Shown here piece after piece: positions 45,421 through 56,183 of a stretch of DNA of 64,000 nucleotides. The stretch lies in NCBI GenBank assembly GCA_905221605.1, contig CAJNDS010001224.1, positions 1,309,056 to 1,373,055 of the forward strand. Reading direction: 5' to 3'. Below the pieces are notes generated by a model that saw only the letters and a program-made list of their open reading frames with translations, searched no databases and had not been told where the DNA came from. Made by a program: the position numbers and the translations under genes. The stretch comes from Symbiodinium natans. Taxonomy: Eukaryota > Sar > Dinophyceae > Suessiales > Symbiodiniaceae. Within the stretch, counting starts at the first letter, position 1, and each line of letters opens with the position of its first letter.

Positions 45421-46337
45421 AACCCTAAACCCCAAACCCAGGAGCTGCAAACCCTCATTGTGTTTTTCTACGGGGAGGATAGCAACGGCCCTTACTTATG
45501 AGTATGTACCTTGCCTTCGTCCTAGAGCACCCCAAGTACTTGGTGATTGGCTTGATGAACTTATGTTTCATGGTGGCTTTCTTGCGGTTTCCTTGTGTTG
45601 TTTTTCTGTCGGAGGGGCGTGGGTGCGGTGAGGAGGGGAGGGAGCGTAAGGGCACATTTGCGCGGACATGTTTGGGCTGGGAGGTGACCGAGAGGGGGGA
45701 TTAACAACGCCCATGATCACTCTTTGTACATCATAGTCCCTTCCCCGAATACCAAAGATCCCCTAATTTTCAATCTTCTTTTCCCCGAGCCCCCCCCCGC
45801 CCCCCCCCCTCCCGGCCCAATACTAAAAGACTGTGTGAGAGTTAAGGAAGAAGGGGGGGGGGGCGTCAGGGGGGCTGATTTAGGGCTTTCGGGCTCAGAG
45901 GGCTTAGAGGGGCTGCAGCCCTTGAGGTCAGCCGTTTAGCTCTTTTTAGGGTTTTGGAGCCGACGGGTCGCCGGCAGATCTCTCTCGCTTATGCGGCTTT
46001 GGGGTTCAGGGTTTGGGGGATCTCTTCCTCTCTCTCTCACTCTCTCTCTCGCTTTCAGACTTCAGGGTTTGCGGTTCCAGTTTCTCTGGGCCCCGACCAA
46101 CAGTCAACCCCCCGAAATTTGAACATTTTCTCAGCGAAATTTTTGGATTGCTGCGGGGGCGGGGGGGGGGGGGGTAGTTTTCGGGCCGAAGGAGTATGTC
46201 GCGAGGATATTTGATGTCTCTAAAACAAGCCGCGCAATCACAAGCGTGTATGCCACGTGTCCAAAGCACTGGTGTTTACACAAAGAGTGCTTGCATCTGC
46301 CAACAGAGCCGAAGATGCAAGCACGCGAAGAACGACC

Positions 46338-46603
46338 ATGGAGAACAAGCCGATGGAGCTCCGGGGGCTTTCTCCTGCTGATTTCGTCCGGGTGAAGGAA
46401 CCCTAAACCCTAAATAAACCCTAACCCCTAACCCCTAAACCCTAAACCCTAAACCCTAAACCCTAAACCCTAAACCCTAAACCCTAAACCCTACGAACCC
46501 TTCGAACCCTTCGAACCCTCAGAAGCTCCGTCAGGCCAGAGCGGGTGCCGGTGGTCGCGTCGCAGTGCTCCTGGCGGTCGCAGGCCTGGCGCTAGCAGTG
46601 AGG
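46338..46603 (+). CDS. 5' end of a type II membrane protein gene (two exons)
   Basis: Exon 1 (46338-46391) starts MENKPMELRGLSPADFVR and ends CGG|GTGAAG. The intron is largely CCCTAAA repeats (about 46400-46495). Exon 2 (46523-46603) starts after ACCCTCAG and encodes KLRQARAGAGGR then the membrane helix VAVLLAVAGLALAV, with GT donor AGG|GTAGGC. A short basic cytosolic N-terminus plus one helix is a type II anchor, as in Golgi/ER enzymes. Downstream islands (47583, 47687, 49047, 49390, 50544) may be its luminal exons, but this is not shown. Confidence 0.55.
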
Positions 46604-46887
46604 GTAGGCTTAGGGTGTAGGGTTTAGGGTTTATCTAGGGTTTAGGGTGTAGTTTTTCCCCCTTGTTGCGTTTAAGAGGATCGCATTGAGGCAGTTTTGA
46701 GAGGGTTTAAGGGGTCAACCAGTCGTACTGAGCCTTACAGACTGCGCCGGCCTTTCCCTTCTTTCTCAAGAAAACTACAGCCTCTCTCCTTTCATACCAT
46801 TTTTTCTAGTGTGGAATCCCCCTTTGACAAGGACCCCATCCCCCTCCCCTCCTCAACAAAGAACGAGGTGATTGGAAAAGAACAACC

Positions 46888-46995
46888 CAGAGACCCAATA
46901 CCCCTTAACTACGGAATATTCTCCGGACCGGACCTACATGGGGACACCATTTCTGACATGTTCCTTCATTCAGGGCTACTGCGTACTTTGGGGCT
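46888..46995. mobile_element. family D element (diverged)
   Basis: CCCAGAGACCCAATACCCCT at the left, ACATGGGGACACCATTTCTG inside, and GCGTACTTTGGGG at the right. Confidence 0.6.
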
Positions 46996-47385
46996 TTCCT
47001 GCGCACAACTCTAAACCCTGAACCCTAAACCCTACTTTCAAGGCGCGCTCTTCTTCTTTTTTCGTCCCTCTGAACAATGATGCCCTGCAATGTGGCCTGA
47101 TGGTCAGCAAAGCGGGTGGCAAAACAAAACAGCTGCCTAAACCCTAAACCCCAAACGCCCGCGGCCAGACGGGTGGCGAAAACAGAACTAAACCCTCAAC
47201 CCTAAAGCCTAAGCCCGAAACCCTAAACCCTGCCCTAAACCCCTAAACCCCTAAACCCCTAAACCCCTAACCCCTATTCTCCGACTCCAGGTGCTGCCTA
47301 CGGCTGCTCGGTGCGATGCTGGGCGTCGGGCCCCGTCCTCGGCATTGGGGCGCTCAGGCCATGTTCTTGAAGTTGGGGCTGGGGA

Positions 47386-47550
47386 TAGGGTTTAGGGTTT
47401 AGGGTTTAGGGTTTAGGGTTTAGGGTTTAGGGTTTAGGGTTTAGGGTTTAGGGTTTAGGGTTTAGGGTTTAGGGTTTAGGGTTTAGGGTTTAGGGTTTAG
47501 GGTTTAGGGTTTAGGGATAGGGTTTAGGGTTTAGGGATAGGGTTTAGGGT
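47386..47550 (-). repeat. TTTAGGG array
   Basis: About 20 units, with three GATAGGG variants near the right end. Confidence 0.97.
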
Positions 47551-47582
47551 CTTGGGGGTGACAGTATTAAGGGCTTCTCAAG

Positions 47583-47650
47583 GGTGTTGAGAATATTTCG
47601 GCTCTGTCGGAAAACACGAGGTTAATTGTGGGTGCCTTTTCGTCGCTTGA
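47583..47650 (+). CDS. exon-like island
   Basis: Acceptor CTTCTCAAG|GGT; encodes GVENISALSENTRLIVGAFS. Unknown; between two arrays. Confidence 0.45.
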
Positions 47651-47686
47651 GGGTTTAGGGTTTAGGGTTTTGGGTTCAGGGTTTAG

Positions 47687-47760
47687 AAACTCCAAGTTTC
47701 TTCCAGCCAAGCTGCCTGAAGCTCCACAACTTGCCTCCCAAAGGATTCAGAAAGGCTCCT
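47687..47760 (+). CDS. exon-like island
   Basis: Encodes NSKFLPAKLPEAPQLASQRI then QKGS and TAG. Between two arrays. Confidence 0.35.
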
Positions 47761-48283
47761 AGAGTTCAGGGTTTAGGGTTTAGGGTATAGGGTTTAGGGC
47801 ATGGTTTTGGGGCCCCAGGCGAACCTTCAGCTTGAGAGGGCCACATGTGATGACCTGAATCCCTTAAATCCTTAAACCAAATCCGAAAGATGATCAAAGG
47901 AGCCTATAAGCCCTGCATCCCCTACACAGGGCAGTTTACGAGAATAGGGGACCCCCAATATAGACACCAAATAGTAGGATCCCCCTTATAAAAAGTAAAC
48001 CTCCCACAGAGTTCCTAGAGATGATTGAGGGCTCAGAGGCATGGCCTTGGGGTGCGAGGTCACGCCTGTGAGCCACAAAAACGAAGCCCTAAAACCCTAA
48101 ACCCTGAAGCTGTGAGCCTCTGATCTGAGTGCTGAGCTAAAGAACTTTTTGTCGTGCCCTAAACTAGTGGCATCGATGGCCCTCCCAGAATAGCAGCAAC
48201 ACTTAAGTCCGCATGTATCCCCTAAACCCTAAACCCTAAACCCTAAACCCTAAACCCTAAACCCTAAACCCTAAACCCTAAAC

Positions 48284-48690
48284 GAAAAGAGCCCAAAGGG
48301 TCCGCCGGGAGCCGGCGGGCACTGATGGCTGGGCTCGTGGTACGGGGCCCCAGTCGACCCAGAGCGTTCAGGGCTGCGAGATTCCCAGGGGCTCCAATAC
48401 CCCTTCGTTAAGGAATAGGGTTTAGCGTTTAGGGTTTAGGGTTAGGGTTTAGGGTTTAGGGTTTAGGGTTTAGGGTTTAGGGTTTAGGGTTTAGGGTTTA
48501 GGGTTTAGGGTTTAGGGTTTAGGGTTTAGGGTTTAGGGTTTAGGGTTCCTTACATGATCATAGGGTTCCTTATATGATTCAAAGAACATGAAGGGGTATG
48601 GGAGCCTCTGGGTTCCCACATGTTGCAAGCTTTCGGGATGTCGAGCGCCCAAAATCTTCAGCCCTAGGGCCCTTCTTAGGGTTTAGGGTT
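48284..48690 (+). CDS. two exon-like islands separated by a split family D element
   Basis: Island one (about 48292-48387) encodes QRVRREPAGTDGWARGTGPQ; island two (about 48611-48676) encodes FPHVASFRDVERPKSSALGP. Between them is a family D element (48386-48611) whose two halves are separated by about 128 bp of TTTAGGG repeats (48417-48545). Confidence 0.4.
48386..48611. mobile_element. family D element with TTTAGGG array inside
   Basis: CCCAGGGGCTCCAATACCCC and TTAAGGAATA at the left, ATATGATTCAAAG and GGGGTATGGGAGCCTCTGGG at the right. The array sits where other copies read TACCTTAAACCATATAGGG. The block AGGGTTCCTTA.ATGAT is duplicated at the right edge of the array. Confidence 0.85.
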
Positions 48691-49046
48691 TAGGGTTTAG
48701 GGTTTAGGGTTTAGGGTTTAGGGTTTAGGGTTTAGGGTTTAGGGTTTAAGGCAATGGTCCTTTGACGGGTTTGGAGCTCGTTTATTTGCATACTTTGGGG
48801 GGGGTTCAGGGGACTGCCTGGACCCGAAGCCTCTTGGCAGCCCCTAAGAACCTCTTCAAGCTAAAGCCCCCCACAAACCTAAAGCCCTAAAACCTTAAAA
48901 CCCTAAAGCCCCCAAAACCCTAAGTTGCATCGCCCTTGCATGCCAGTGTGAGAGTCGAAACCCTCAACCCTATAAACCCTATAAACCCTTAAACCCTAAA
49001 CGCTACACCTCTCTGCGCCAAGCCTCACCTCCTCCCTGCTCTTCAG

Positions 49047-49089
49047 AAGAAGACTACGTCGGCAGGAATAAAGTGTCGAAACACCTGCG
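49047..49089 (+). CDS. exon-like island
   Basis: Acceptor CTGCTCTTCAG|AA, donor CTGCG|GTTTAG in a telomere-like unit. Encodes EDYVGRNKVSKHLR. Confidence 0.5.
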
Positions 49090-49277
49090 GTTTAGGGTTT
49101 GGGTTCAGGGTTTCGGGCAAGATCTCAGAAGAGACCAAAACCCCTGAGACCTTAAACCATAAAGGGGCCGTTCTTATGGTGTAAGGTATATTCCTTACTT
49201 ACTTGGAAGCCCTCTCGACTTAGTAAACAGGGTCAACTTCTAGACCGATACCAAGTAGACTTACTCAGTCAAAAGGA

Positions 49278-49374
49278 CCCTAAACCCTAAACCCTAAACC
49301 CTAAACCCTAAACCCTAAACCCTAAACCCTAAACCCTAAACCCTAAACCCTAAACCCTAAACCCTAAACCCTAG
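49278..49374 (+). repeat. CCCTAAA array
   Basis: About 14 units. Confidence 0.97.
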
Positions 49375-49389
49375 ACAACTCTGCCCCAG

Positions 49390-49446
49390 GCAGGGCCGCT
49401 AGTGGCCAGCAGCGAAGCCCGAGCTTTCCAAAATGCTGTGTACCAG
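49390..49446 (+). CDS. exon-like island
   Basis: Acceptor TGCCCCAG|G, GC donor CCAG|GCGGG. Encodes AGPLVASSEARAFQNAVYQ. Confidence 0.5.
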
Positions 49447-50543
49447 GCGGGCCCAGGGTTCCGGGCTTAGAGTTTTAGGGGTATAGGGTTTAGGGTTAGG
49501 GGTTTAGGGTTTAGGGTTTAGGGTTTAGGGCTACTGACTTTAGGGTTTAGGGCTCCTTAGTTTAGGGTTTGGGGCTCCTGAGTTTAGGGCTCCGGGCTTC
49601 GGAGGGTCCCTGGGTTTAGGGTTTATAGGGCATTCGTCTACGAGGCCTTAAACCCTGAACCCCAAACCCCTAAACCTTGGGTTCCGGAGTTTAGGGCTCG
49701 GGCCCTAAATCCTAGACCCCCTCAGTTGGGGTTTGTGAGCTTAGGGTTTCTGGGCTTGCCTCGGAACACGTTCAGAAGCTCTATGGTCGAACCCCTATAC
49801 CACCATCTATAACTTCTCCCGCCTCCCAACCCCTAATATGCCTAGGTTAAGGAATATACTCCCGACTCCTAAGTCATCACATGGAGCACGCTCCTTGATT
49901 TATGCAAATTTCCTTCTTTGAGGTGCATTGGCTCTCTGGGCACAGAAAGGATCATTTGAGAGTCACTAGGGCTGTAAGGCTTTGGGCCTCATTGTTGATT
50001 AGGGCCCCTGAATGAGGTAGTCCCCTGCCCCCCGCCCCCCCTCCCCGCCCCGCGCCCAGAAGGGACCCTTAACCTTATTCCCCTATGATAACCCCTTACC
50101 TTATATAGTCCCTAATATAGCTAAACCCTAGACCCTAAACCCTACAAGCTAAGTAGCCGCTACATTACCCCGAAGGTCCCCTTTTCAAGGTCCCTCCTTT
50201 AGTCCGTTGAGGATTGCTTTCAGGCCTCGTCGGTGGAAAAGCAAGTCCTATAAGCCCTAAACTCCTGCGTGGCCGCCTTGATTGAGAGCATCTCTCCTAA
50301 TAGGTCAGGGTTTAGGGTTTATGGTTTAGGGTTTAGGTTTAGGCTGAAAAAAAGGGTAATAGTACATGACGACGGCCACATGCTTGCAAATTAAACTCCG
50401 ACAGACGCCTGAGTCGCCAGAGTCGGAGCCATCAAGCCTTTGCTGAATAGCCCAACCCCTAAACCCTAAACCCTAAACCCTAAACCCTAAACCCTAAACC
50501 CTAAACCCTAAACCCTAAACCCCAAACCTGCATAAACCTGCAG

Positions 50544-50622
50544 TACGACCGGTCCATCAACGACGCAAAGAAACCGGGGCCGCAGCCACCCGACCTGGGC
50601 CTTCTCCAGAGGCACAAACTGG
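50544..50622 (+). CDS. exon-like island
   Basis: Acceptor AAACCTGCAG|TAC; encodes YDRSINDAKKPGPQPPDLGL then LQRHKL, ending at a telomere-like GGGTTTAGG. Confidence 0.5.
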
Positions 50623-51006
50623 GGTTTAGGGTTCAGGGGTTTAAACAGCTCTTTCCCACTTACCCGGCTGACTGCAAGAGACCTGGATGCAAAAAGGGAA
50701 TGTGTCGCTTTATCTAAGCTCTCGAAGTTCTAGTGTAGGGCACCCCCTAATCCACTCCAGCAATAGGGTTTGGAGTTTCGGGGGGGGGAGGACAAAACGT
50801 CACGTGTCGGGCAGGTGTGTGGTAGAATCAAAAGGTTTGGAAGGCCTCCCTGGCTGCTAAACCCTAAACCCTAAACCCTAAACCCTTAACCCTTAACCCT
50901 TGTGTGTCGGGGGCTCTGTATGAGCAGGGACTACCTCGAAAACGCGGTGGCCACCCTGGACACCAGCGGTTCGAGACAGAAAGTCGAAGGTTCAGGCTCG
51001 GTCCTT

Positions 51007-51420
51007 CTTGGTGGCCCAACGGTACCCCTAAACCCTAAACCCTAAACCCTAAACCCTAAACCCTAAGCCCTAAACCCTAAACCCTAAACCCTAAACCCTA
51101 AACCCTAAGCCCTAAGCCCTAAGCCCTAAGCCCTAAGCCCTAAGCCCTAAGCCCTAAGCCCTAAGCCCTAAACCCTAAACCCTAAACCCTAAACCTAAGC
51201 CCTAAGCCCTAAGCCCTAAGCCCTAAGCCCTCAGCCCTGAACCCTGAACCCTGAACCCTGAACCCTGAACCCTGAACCCTGAACCCTGAACCCTGAACCC
51301 TGAACCCTAACCCTGAACCCTGAACCCTGAACCCTGAACCCTGAACCCTGAACCCTGAACCCTTCTCCTTCTTTTTGTCTCAATTCGCAGGTTCCCTTCT
51401 AATGGAAGCAACCCCCAAAA
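51007..51420. repeat. block-structured telomere-like array inside family F
   Basis: Left F arm TCTTGGTGGCCCAACGGTAC, then about 335 bp of repeats in homogeneous blocks: CCCTAAA, CCCTAAG (x9-10), CCCTAAA, CCCTAAG, then about 17 CCCTGAA. F-like interior (TTCTTTTTGTCTCAA, GGTTCCCTTCTAATGG, ACCCCCAAAAAGGG) follows. Confidence 0.85.
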
Positions 51421-51589
51421 AGGGACCAAGCCTCAGTCAGGTCCCAGGGACTCCAATACCCCTTCATTAAGGGATATTCCTTAAGATATAAGAGGGTTTA
51501 GGGTTTAGGGTTTAGGATTTGGGGTTTAGGGTTTAGGGTTTAGGGTTTACGTGCAGTCAGTGGTACTGCTCCTTTGTTCGTTCGCTGTG

Positions 51590-51655
51590 CATTGAGAGCC
51601 GCAACTTCCATCCCCCGGCCGACTGCCCAAGCCCAAGCCCGGATGCAAAAGGGTT
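51590..51655 (+). repeat. second copy of the 3307 segment
   Basis: TGAGAGCCGCAACTTCCATC and CCGGCCGACTGCCCAAGCCC, then AAGCCCGGATGCAAAAGGGT leading into TTTAGGG repeats. Confidence 0.65.
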
Positions 51656-51795
51656 TAGGTTTTAGGGTTTAGGGTTTAGGGTTTAGGGATATTCTAGTCC
51701 ATGTACCCATGTGGTATACACATTGGGCCCTAAATTACTACTATATAGGGACCCCCTATAAGGCCCAAGTATCTTCTACGCGGGTACGTGGACCT

Positions 51796-52019
51796 TTAGT
51801 GTCCAGGGACCCCAATACCCCTTGATTAAGGAATATGTCCTTAAATTATAAGAGGGTTCCATATATGGGTGGTTGTCGAAATTATGGTCCCTTTCTGGAT
51901 CCCTATCATAAGATGGCACGAAATATTTTAGGTTACCCCAAAAGGGATCAGAATTTTGGCAACCACCCATGTGGGTCAAGGAATGATCCTGAATTGAGGG
52001 GGTGTTGGAGTCTCTGGGT
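51796..52019. mobile_element. family D element with a family E element nested inside
   Basis: Left D half (CCAGGGACCCCAATACCCCT to TTATAAGAGGGTTCC), then the complete E element (51867-51971, ATGGGTGGTTGTCGAAATTA to GGCAACCACCCAT), then the right D half (AAGGAATGATCC to TTGGAGTCTCTGGG). Unambiguous nesting. Confidence 0.9.
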
Positions 52020-52022
52020 TCT

Positions 52023-52215
52023 TGGCAGCCCAATGGTACCCCCTTTTTCCTTTTTTTGGTTCAAGGTTGCCTTTCTCCGTAACTGAGTAGATGGCCTTTA
52101 GTGTTTGGGGTATATACACTCCTACCATAATTATGAAAGGTTAACCTTTTCTGCGCCAGGGTACTCAACAACTAGGCTTATAAAGTAACCAACCCTAAAA
52201 GGGGTACCCCTAAAC
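52023..52215. mobile_element. family F element with internal insertion
   Basis: CTTGGCAGCCCAATGGTACC and TTTTTTTGGTTCAAGGTTGCC, about 75 bp of other sequence, then TTATAAAGTAACCAACCC and AGGGGTACCCC running into CCCTAAA repeats. Confidence 0.6.
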
Positions 52216-52325
52216 CCGAACCCTAAATCCTAAATCCTAAATCCTAAACCCTAACCCTAAACCCTTCTTAGAACATGGTTGCTGCGCAACCAGGCATTTG
52301 GGAGTTGGGCTTCCTTCGCGGACCA

Positions 52326-52578
52326 AGCGAGCCCTTAACACCCCTTCGCTGAGGGCTAGACCCTCAACCCTAAACCCTAAACCCTGAACCCTGAAACCTA
52401 AAGCCTAAACCGTAATCCCTGAACCCTGAAACCTAAACCCTAAACCGTAATCCCTGAACCCTGAACCCTGAAACCTAAACCCTGAAACCTCAACCTCAAA
52501 CCATACCGGGCCCCTGCTGATCATTTAAGGTATGTATCTCTGAAATCAGGGGGTTTTAAGGGCTCTTTGGGGAACCAC
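52326..52578. mobile_element. family D element split by CCCTAAA/CCCTGAA repeats
   Basis: Left arm CGAGCCCTTAACACCCCTTC, about 135 bp of telomere-like repeats (52362-52497), then ACCATACCGGGCCCCTGCTG, TTTAAGGTATGTATC and AAGGGCTCTTTGGGG. Confidence 0.75.
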
Positions 52579-53224
52579 TTTGGGTTGATAGGGTTTAGGG
52601 TTTAGGGTTGAAGCCCAAGCATGTTTGGTTCCAGTCAGACTATGGGCCCCAAGATTAGGAAAGGAATAGAAACTCCCCACATGGAGGGTATGACGAAACC
52701 CGAAACCCTAAAGCCACCTGTAGACGCACTCCCTGTATCACTCGACCCTAGATCCCGAAGTCGGTGCACAGGCCATTATTGTGGGTAGTTTTTGGATCTT
52801 GGTCGTGTTTGGGGTTTAGAAAACAGCTATACATCAAGGGAGAGAGACTCGTACCCCCAAGGCTGTACCCCCAAAGGTTGTACCCCTGAATATGCTCCAT
52901 TTATGGCCCTTATACTGTAACACCCTAAACCCTAAACCCTAAACCCTAAACCCTAAACCCTAAACCCTTATTCTTAAAAAGGGTACCACCTTAGGGGTCC
53001 AAGGTAGAGTCCCGTGATAGCTGTGAATGCCTGCCTACACAAGCTACACAGCTGCGGTTCTCGAAGTCATGGTTACGGTGGGTTTAGGGTTTAGGGATTA
53101 GGGTTTAGGGTTTAGGGTTTGGTGTTTAGGGGTTCCGAACAGAATTTAGTCATGACTAGTATGTAACGCGGCGCCTTATATTTGTTGTGCCCAGAAGGGT
53201 TTGGGAGACCATTATTTAGCTTCT

Positions 53225-53345
53225 CTTTTGCTGAAGAACCCCCCCCCCCCCCCCACAAAGACATATTCTTCCTTGCAGGGCAATATATGGGATTACTCAT
53301 TTTTGTTTTTTGCGCTTGGGGGGGGGGGTTCATTAGCAAATAGTA
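53225..53345. mobile_element. family J element
   Basis: AAGAACCCCCCCCC, ACATATTCTTCCTTGCAGGG, poly-G and TTCATTAGCAAATAGTA. Confidence 0.75.
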
Positions 53346-53632
53346 AGGTTTGCAGCTCGGGCGCGAATCTAAGGCCTCCCTTTCTAAACCCTAAACCCTA
53401 AACCCTCGGCTCGAAGCCCCTCGCACCCCAACTTGGCACGCCTGGAGGCATCCTAAAAGAGTGTGGCCCGCCAGCGCGCCTCTGGTAGCAAGAGAGCACA
53501 GTATCGTTTGGGGGGGGGGGGGGACCGCCTTAGAAGAGTGAGCTTTAACGAGGCCACAATTCAGAGAAGTGACCATGCCGTTATTATAGGGGTTTAGGTT
53601 TCTGGGCGTTATGTTTCATTTTGTTCAGATAC

Positions 53633-53677
53633 AGCCGAAGGGCATACTCGACGTGTTGTTTTCATTGTTTATAGGGT
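53633..53677 (+). CDS. exon-like island
   Basis: Acceptor TTTTGTTCAG|ATA; encodes IQPKGILDVLFSLFIG up to a TTTAGGG tract. Confidence 0.35.
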
Positions 53678-54037
53678 TTAGGGCTTAGGGTCTAGGGGTT
53701 TCAAGGGACTAAAGGAGCCTTATAGCACGGGAAAGGGTTTAGGGTTTAGGGTTTAGGGTTTAGGGTTTAGGGTTTAGGGTTTAGGGTTTACGGTAAGAGC
53801 CCACGACCCGGGAGAGATGGGAGCATGTAGCAACGTAGTGATCTAGTGTATCAGCGGGGAAGCAAATAGCAAGTATATCAAGCTAAACAGTTGAGGCAGT
53901 TAAGGTAAGTAAAGTGTGTAAACCAAGTAAGGTGTGTTTTTTAGAGAAAAGGGTTTACGGTTTATAGGGTTTATCGGATGTACCGGGTGAAGGGTTTCGG
54001 CATGCTGCTCCACGTGACATGGGCAGTCCTTTAGGAA

Positions 54038-54141
54038 CTGCTTCTCCACGACAGTCACGGAGTATGTGGACACCGGCTTGCACGACTTGAAGCCGTGGCG
54101 TCTTGAGCCCAGGATTTTGAGGGCCCGTTCCAGTTCGAGCT
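54038..54141. CDS. exon-like island, strand unresolved
   Basis: The + frame gives TEYVDTGLHDLKPWRLEPRI; the - frame of the same DNA gives LERALKILGSRRHGFKSCKP after CTAG. Both look protein-like. The + strand is preferred only because the other genes are +. Confidence 0.3.
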
Positions 54142-54774
54142 AGGTAGGCTCTTGGTATAGGCTTCCTTGTTGCCTTGTTGGGTTTAAGAGGATCTCATCC
54201 AGGAATACATCCCCGAGCCACAGAGTTTCTAGCTACAGGTCCAGTTAGTTAACGCCCGGACGTTACAGAGCCTTGCGGAGTATAGCGGCACAAGTGCTAC
54301 CCGTTTTGAAAATGAACCCTGAACCCTGAACCCTAAACCATGTAGCACTTTTCTTCAATTTCGGAGGAGGCTCAATCCTTTGGTGTCAGGAGTGTGCGGG
54401 GAAGAAACCCCTAAACCCTAAACCCTAAACCCTAAAAGCTAAACCGTTTACAGTCCTTGAAGATGCTGGGTCGAACGATCGCCCTTCCTTCGAGGTTCAT
54501 GGCAAGTTCGTGGGTAGTTCTAAGTAGGGTTTAAGGGTGGTACCTCTACATCTAACCCTATCTAGGGTACTTATAGTCCTACTTACATACATAATTATCG
54601 GTGTATCTCTATCTATATATATATATATGTAGAAACATAGTCTGCGCATAACAACGAAGAATGTAAGAATGCACCAAAGCAATGGTCCCTGAGCCTTTGA
54701 GGCTTCAAAGGCAAGACCCCGGATCAAGCCATGCAGGATGCACCTGGGACTTGGATGTGGTGGGGGAGAGGGGG

Positions 54775-54890
54775 GGGGTTAGGGTTTGGGGTTTAGGGTT
54801 TGGGGTGTGGGGTTTTGAGGGTGTGGGGTTTGGGGTTTAGGGTTTGGGGCTTCGGTTTTCGTGTTTGGGGTTTAGGGTTTGGCGGGCGCA
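54775..54890 (-). repeat. TTTAGGG/TTTGGGG variants
   Basis: Alternating TTTAGGG and TTTGGGG units followed by GC-rich poly-G DNA; A/T-rich non-coding DNA (54990-55140) follows. Confidence 0.85.
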
Positions 54891-55202
54891 TGCGGGCGCG
54901 GAGGGGGGGGGGGGTAGTGGGGGGGAGTGGGGGGCCGTCAAAACGGGGGGAGGGGAAGGGTTAGAGCTTGGCAAGCTTAGTTTTTTTGTTGTGTGATGTG
55001 TTGTTATCTTATTTTTCATCGCTTCACATATTCAGTTATTAGTTATATAGTTTTATTGTATATATACATATGTATTCATTTATCATGTGACATGAGATTA
55101 TGATATTATATATCATCGGATATCATGTTATGTCAGATTTATGTTCAGCCTAAACCCTAAAACCCCGCGGGAGCGAAACAAAGCCTAAACCCTGTACTCT
55201 AT

Positions 55203-55357
55203 TACTTGGAGGTTCATGGGACTTCATAACCACGTATACCTGGGCTTATAACCCTACTTATAATAGGGATAACCCCTATAAGGCCCTTTAGGGGTATTAT
55301 AAGTGGGGTTATAAGTACAGTTATAATTGGTTAGTAAGTACCATGAACCTCCAAGTA
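55203..55357. mobile_element. palindromic MITE, family A, copy 5
   Basis: TACTTGGAGGTTCATGGGAC to GTACCATGAACCTCCAAGTA, 155 bp. Confidence 0.9.
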
Positions 55358-55742
55358 GGCCTGCTCCGGGGTTTTGCACGTCAGGGCTCAGGCGAGTTGG
55401 GGACCCGGGCCTGCCGACTCCTTCACTTTGGGCGGGGTTTAGGGTTTATAGGGTTTAGGGTTTAGGGTGTAGGGTTTAGGGTTTAGGGTTTAGTGTTTAA
55501 GGCTTAGCGCCTAGGGTTTGGGGTTTAGTGTTTTTTGGAGGATCGCAGGACTTAGCGAGTAGGGACAATGTTGAGTTATCAGCTCCCTAAAAGGGATCCT
55601 ACTTGGGCTTTCTACGGTTATCCGACTTGACATCCCTACTCAAGACATAGCTATGTACTAAGCCCCGCCAACCCTCCAAGTAGGGTTTAGGGTTTAGGGT
55701 TTAGGGTTTAGGGTTTAGGGTTTAGGGCTGTTGGGCTGGCTG

Positions 55743-56180
55743 TAGGTTGAGGGTGGGCCCTGGCTGCCCTCTTTATCGGTGCAGGGGTTTTGGGTGTCCT
55801 TGCAAGCAGAAAAGCGAGAAAGCCTGCAGTTTTGTAACCGAAGCCCAAATAGCGGTTCCTTTGCTTTCGGCTTAGTAAGTTCGCTCCGTATCCCCTCGAA
55901 ACCTCATGGGAATCACCATAACCCAACGGACTCTCGTTTACTGCGGTTCCTCCTGTTGTTCTTACTAGGTCCCCAGACCTAGGATATCGTTGACATAGGC
56001 CCCGCAGGTGACATGTGAGGGGCGGATGGAATGGTCTTGCCGACAGGATTCTAGGTTTCGGGTCCGTTTCGTTCTTTCCCGAGCCGCTGTGCCTTGCTGC
56101 CACGAAAGCGCACGAAAACCAAAGCGTGCTGAAGCCTACGACCAAAGCACCCTGCATCCACAAGGCGCAGCGACTTTTTC
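55743..56180 (+). CDS. exon-like region(s), frame unresolved
   Basis: Before a family H introner-like element, two + frames look coding: 55743-55980 (an 80-codon frame containing SVQGFWVSLQAEKRESLQFC) and 56045-56180 (FFPEPLCLAATKAHENQSVL). A 158-codon minus-strand frame (55708-56184) opens with a signal-peptide-like start. I prefer + because the H element has the orientation it has in the + MFS gene. Confidence 0.3.
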
Positions 56181-56183
56181 CCA

